From positions 1 through 46,859 of the forward strand of contig LWCA01000154.1 in assembly GCA_001642005.1 (NCBI GenBank): a DNA stretch of 46,859 nucleotides, in the 5' to 3' direction. The notes beneath the pieces were generated by a model. That model was given only the letters and a program-made list of their open reading frames with translations, made no database searches and was not told where the DNA came from. Shown here piece by piece: positions 37,901 through 43,900 of this stretch. The position numbers and the translations under genes were made by a program. The stretch comes from Intoshia linei. Lineage: Eukaryota > Orthonectida > Rhopaluridae. The first letter of the stretch is position 1; every line of letters starts with the position of its first letter.

Positions 37901-40900
37901 AACAATAATGACCAATTGGACATGTCAGTGGAGTTGCTGTTGCCAAACCACAATATTTGCCTGCTGGACAATCCAAACACTTTAACAAGGCATCTGCACC
38001 GGCAGCACTATAATATCCACTTGGGCAAGGAATCTATAATGATAAAAGTTTAGTACAATATACAATATTAGAACAGTATAGAACTCTACTGGCCGCGAAT
38101 TATTCAATTATGATTCAATTATCAAGTACGAAATTCTTACTTATATAAAGCAATTTAGATAAAAAATGTATGTATGCTGTTCAATTTATCTTAAAAAGTA
38201 AGAGGATAATCTTAAAAACACTAATTTGTAATACAGTTTTTCGAGAGTGACGTTTTATCAAAAATTTCATAATCCGAAATTGAATCTTTTATGTAAAACC
38301 CAAATTACTTTTTTTACTGTAAATGATTAATGAAAACATCCCTAGAATTTCGAAAAATTTACAGGTTGTACAGTTGTATCCTGTTAAAACACACAGCAAA
38401 TTTAAATCCGAATAAGTGGCGATTCCAATATCAAAAAATCATTTTAGTATTGATATATATTTTTTTTGAAATATTTTATTAAAACAAAAAATGTGCAATA
38501 ATTAACGTCCGAAAATTAAAAAAAAAATTGATAGAGCTTATTCCAGTTGATATAAATACAAAATTTCAACCCTAGAAATCTACCATTCATGGTCACAAAT
38601 AATTTTTAATATATTGTTAACCATTATTTTCCAAATAATGCGATTAAAATAAAAATTGAAAATGTGAAGATTGGGAACCACTCCTTTAAAGGATTGATAC
38701 TAGTGAATAGTAGTATTTTTTAAGTTAAATTTTCAACGTGAATTTATTTTTTCGGTAGAATAAAAATGTGCTCTCGGCAGAGATAGGTTCTATTTGTACG
38801 TAGTACATAACTGTCAACCCAGAATAATATAAAATAGTAATATAAAATATAGATAAAGTTTAAATTTAAAGATCGAACGAGTTAATGCAATTTATTAACA
38901 ATTTTTATGGAAATTACATAAAATTTGTTTTTATTAAAAATTATCAAAATTAAAATTTGAGAATACCCCTAGTGCACAGTTTATGCCTTAGAATTTAAAA
39001 ATAAAAACCTGTTTGGAGCCATAAGATCCAATTGTCGTAAGGGGATTTCCATGTACATTATATAAATCATTTGGACCTAAAAAAATTGATATTTCACTTA
39101 TGTCAATAAATGATCAATGTTTATAAATTACAATAATATCCAGCTTCACATTTTCCAGATTCAACAGAAGATTTTGTATTACAATATTTTCCGGCAGTGC
39201 ATATAGAACAAGAATTAATTGAATCTCCTTGAAGGTTTATGTTAAATGTACCAGGTGGACAGGATATAGCTGTCGCCGACCCTATGATGATAAATGAAAT
39301 TGTAATACACAGCATAAAATATATATGTCCTTTGCATACATAACATTGAATGTTTGTCTGTCCGTCCCTCTGTGTTACCGTTTTATTAAAAAATTAAAAG
39401 CCTCAGAATAAAAAATGAAAATTCTAATACAGTATTTTGAGAGTGATGTTTTATCGCAAGTTTCGTTTTAAGAAATTGAGTTATTCATGGTCAAAACGTC
39501 AAATTACCATTTTTTATTTAAATTTACTATTTATACTTAAACTTAAATAGATTCAAAACTATAATCTAGAATCGCACTTTTCCAATATGCATTTTTAGAA
39601 TGTTTTAAATATGGTTTCCATAAAATTAATTTTTTTTTAGAATATTTGATGAAAATTAATTATCAATTAGAATTATAATGTGAAATAATAAATTATTTTA
39701 GAAATATTTTTACCCTTTGGTGCATACGTTCCAACTGGAGCTTTAGTTGTTGAATCTGCTGAACCTTCAGGGCAAATAAATCCGGCAGGACATACTGAAG
39801 ACATCATTGTTGCATAGCTTGTAGTAGCTTGATTGCAAAAATATCTATGTTATAAATTATAAATATGTAATTATCTAATGAATACCCGGCTAAACATTTT
39901 GAACAAGTTTTGCTTTTTTGAATACTATAAAACCCAGTATTACAATCTGCTGGAGCTACTGTAGTCAATAGGCAAGACGAACCGGCAGGACATTCCAGAC
40001 AGTCTTTTAATGTTTTTTTACCGGTTAGTAAATTATACGTTCCTTCTGTGCAAGGTTGCATGTTTTTGCTTTTAATCGGACAGTAAAATCCTATTTTTAT
40101 CAAATTTAATTAATAAATAATTAATATTAGGGTCACTTTATGAATGTTGAGACACTTGATAGTGATAAATTATGATTGAAAAATATATTAGGATTTATAA
40201 ACAATCCGTTAAGTACAACTGTTTACGTTTTAGAAATAATTACCCTTTTCGCACGTTATACAATCAAGTAACTTTTTAGCCCCTGCCGCAGTACGGTATG
40301 TACCTTCCGGGCATGGATATTGATTAGATTTACTAGAATTAATCAAACAATAATGTCCTGGATCACATAATCCCGATACAGTCACTTCACCGAAACCTAA
40401 ATTTTTATATATTAGAAAATTGTATTTTTTTATAGAATATAACCACGGAAAAATTAAGTTCAATCTTGCGACCAGAGCTACAGCAAAGTTATTCTAGATG
40501 AAAAAATAATCTATACTATAACAACCATTAATACCACTATTGAGGATTTAAAAATTATCAAATTTTCAAAAAAACTCAAAACGTCCAAAACTATTAAAAT
40601 TTCAAAAAAAGGCTAAATTTCATAATACATATGTATAACAATTATATCAGAGAAAGGTACGATGAATCATGCAAAATATAAAATTTAAAAAAAATATTTT
40701 TGAATGACACACCAAAAATTAGAAAACATTGCAATGTGCATTTCTATTGAACTTAGCGTTTAATTAACGCTTTTATAATTTGTATTTATATTTTGAACCA
40801 ATTCGATTGTGTAGTAACTGTATACAAAATTTGAATGGATAAAGATAACTTAATACTAAAGTTGTAAAATGACATTATTGGCACATTAGTGTAATGTCTC

Positions 40901-43900
40901 TCAACGTTTTTTCCTTTGGACGCATTAAGAAATTAAAAAATTAAAAAATTGGTGTACAAAAAAATAAAAAAAAAGTTAAAATTTTATATTTATTCGGTGC
41001 CGACTGAAAATTTTCATTATTCTTTTAGATTTTTCAAATAAAAGCTGTAAATTTAAGAAAAAAATGTATTTCGGTACAAACAACAAAAAAATCTGATGTA
41101 AATCATCTTGTGTAAAATGATATATAGATTACCGAGTTGTGCACTGAGATATCATAGTGTCCGTATGTGAGTGCAAACTAGTTCATATCTAGTTGCACAA
41201 TAGTGTTTATTAAGTTGGAAAATAGCTCGTATCTCAGTGCACAACACCGTATTTTCAATTTTTGCTGGCACGCATCAAAATTACTGTACACATCGGTTTA
41301 AAATTGGCACAATATTGAATGATTTATATGTTTACCGCTGCAGTAAGATCCGACTGGACATGGAGTGCATTCAGTTTCTGCTGTAAGGCTTTCTGTTTTT
41401 CCATAAGTTCCAGGAGGGCACGCATATCGCTTACCTTGGGATGTCATTTCAGGACAATAATATCCCACGTAACAATTAATGGGATCGCTACAAGATGAAG
41501 AACCTAAATTATAACATCATAAGTATAAGTCCAAGGTTAGTATTAATTTTTAAGTTTATTATGCCGCATTTACAGTATTATTTTTATTATTAAAGATCAA
41601 AATGAAGTCTCTCAGATATTTTACATAAAGATTGTATTAACCAGATATAAATAATGTGTATTACACATTCTATGCTAAATATATGTTACATTATATATTG
41701 TTATATATATACATTATATATGATATTGTTAATAGTATTATAAATATTATTACAATGAGGACAAAACTTTCCGGCAGGGCATTTTGTACAATCAGCACTT
41801 CGTGTTAGCCCAGTAGTACTTCCATATGTACCACCTGGACACCCGGAGGCTGTAGTAATTTTTGATCCTTCAGAACAGTAGTAACCTATCAATTCAAGAT
41901 TATTATGTCTTAAAAGTAATTGTATTATTATACATGTATTAAAAATTAAATGTTTTCAAATGTATAGAGCTGATTGCATTTTATTATAAAATTTATATCA
42001 ATATGTCGGAATTATACTTTTATTCTATATTAATGGGAACAGGACAGTGGGTATAATATAGTAAGCCAATGTCACATGAAAATTGTAGGTACCCAATAAA
42101 CCAGTTTTTTTCACCTATTTTCCAAGAGGCATACTTAGAAGTAATTTAAAAAATGGAGATGGGTAAAAAGGTTATAAAAAATTAAGCATAGTAAGAAATA
42201 GTAAACTTTTTGGTTTTGACGTGATTATAAAAGTGACTATATTTTTATAAAAATATAAAATAAAATTACCTTTAGCACAAAGATCGACTAAACTTCCCAA
42301 ACCAGCAGTTTGACACGCATATCCTTCTTTGCACGGTAGACAACTAATGAGACCATCATGGCCAGTTTCCAAGTTATACGTGCCTATCGGACATGGAATA
42401 GGGGTTATAGAAGGCGATTCTTTTGTTCCGGTGGGGCAATAATTACCAATGGGGCAAGAAAGACAATGACTAATCAATTTTTTACTCACAAAACCATTGT
42501 ATGTTCCAGGCGGACATAGATAAATTGCACTTTGTTGATCAGGTGGACAATAAAATCCTTTGGGACAATCAAGCGGGGTAGTAGTCCCGGCTGTGCAATA
42601 TTTCCCATCTGGACAAGGAAAACAGTCTCCATTCTTTTTTAATTTTTTACTTGACCCATATGTACCTGCCGGGCAAGGATAATTAAGACAATCTGTAGTT
42701 CCCATTAAACAAAAATATCCTAGTGGGCACTCATATGACGTATAATCAAATATTCCTTTAATTTGGCAGCAGTATCCTAATTAGATGAATTGATATATGT
42801 ATTGTATAGTTTGTACATCAGCCACGTTACCCCGAGACTGATTTCAAATATAAGCGCGACGCCGTAAATTTTGGAATCACCATTTTAAATTTTAAAGTTC
42901 ATCATGGATTTAAGTTTAACGTGGCTGGTATGCTTATCGTGAACTAATCACCAAATTTTAAATATAAAGTAAATTTATTAAATTATTTACCTGCTGGACA
43001 TAGAATACAATCTTTATCTGTTACAGACCCTTCATTTGGATTATATGTACCAGGTTCACATTGTATAAATTCGATTCCATCACACCACCCACCTTTGGCA
43101 CATAAACGTCCAGTTGGTGTAGGACTCGATGACATTATATCGCATAAATATCCGCTAGTACAAGGCTTGCAAGTTTTCCAGCCAGGCATAGAATAACTTC
43201 CTTGAGGACATCGGTAACGATGAGTAACTAAATATTTTAATAATATCAAGATGTTGAGTTAATTCCCTGGTTTCCAACATATTCTATAATTGGAGTAACA
43301 ATCAAAAATAACAGCAAAAACAAGTAAATTTAATTAAAAGGTGTGACTGTTTGATTGTAACCATTTATTTAAGAAAGTAAAATGAATAGCATGAATAATA
43401 GCATTTTTATGTAAGATTGTATTATTTACTGATTTAGTTCATTAATTATTTTGTGGAATTACAAAAATCCGCCCTCGGCAGAACTAGGTACTGTTTGAAC
43501 GAAGTATATAATAGTCACGCCAGTTACAATATGTAATTATTATGACGAGAAATTAAAATTAAAAATAATTAAATGGTAAGTATATTTACCTTTATTTGAA
43601 GGGCACGCGTATCCGGCTTCGCATAATGTGCAAAATGATTTTCTTGCAGCACTATAGTGCTTTTCTGGGCATTTAATTGGATCTTGGTGTCTAAATAATA
43701 GTGTCAGGATGATGACGATTAGTCGGTTATATGCTTTTATTAATGTACAGTACAATGTATTATAGGGGTGTGAATTTTTTCACTTTTTGGCGAAAATACA
43801 AAAGTGCCACCCCATACGTGGAAGATGGGGTTAAATGATACACAATTATCAAAAAATTATATAAAAAGAATTAAAAAAAACCTTGGGGAAAAGCACTTCA

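Noticed and set aside
42818-42930. Short inverted repeat CAGCCACGTTA / TAACGTGGCTG
   Set aside because: Only 11 bp with no clear target duplication; too weak to call as an element.
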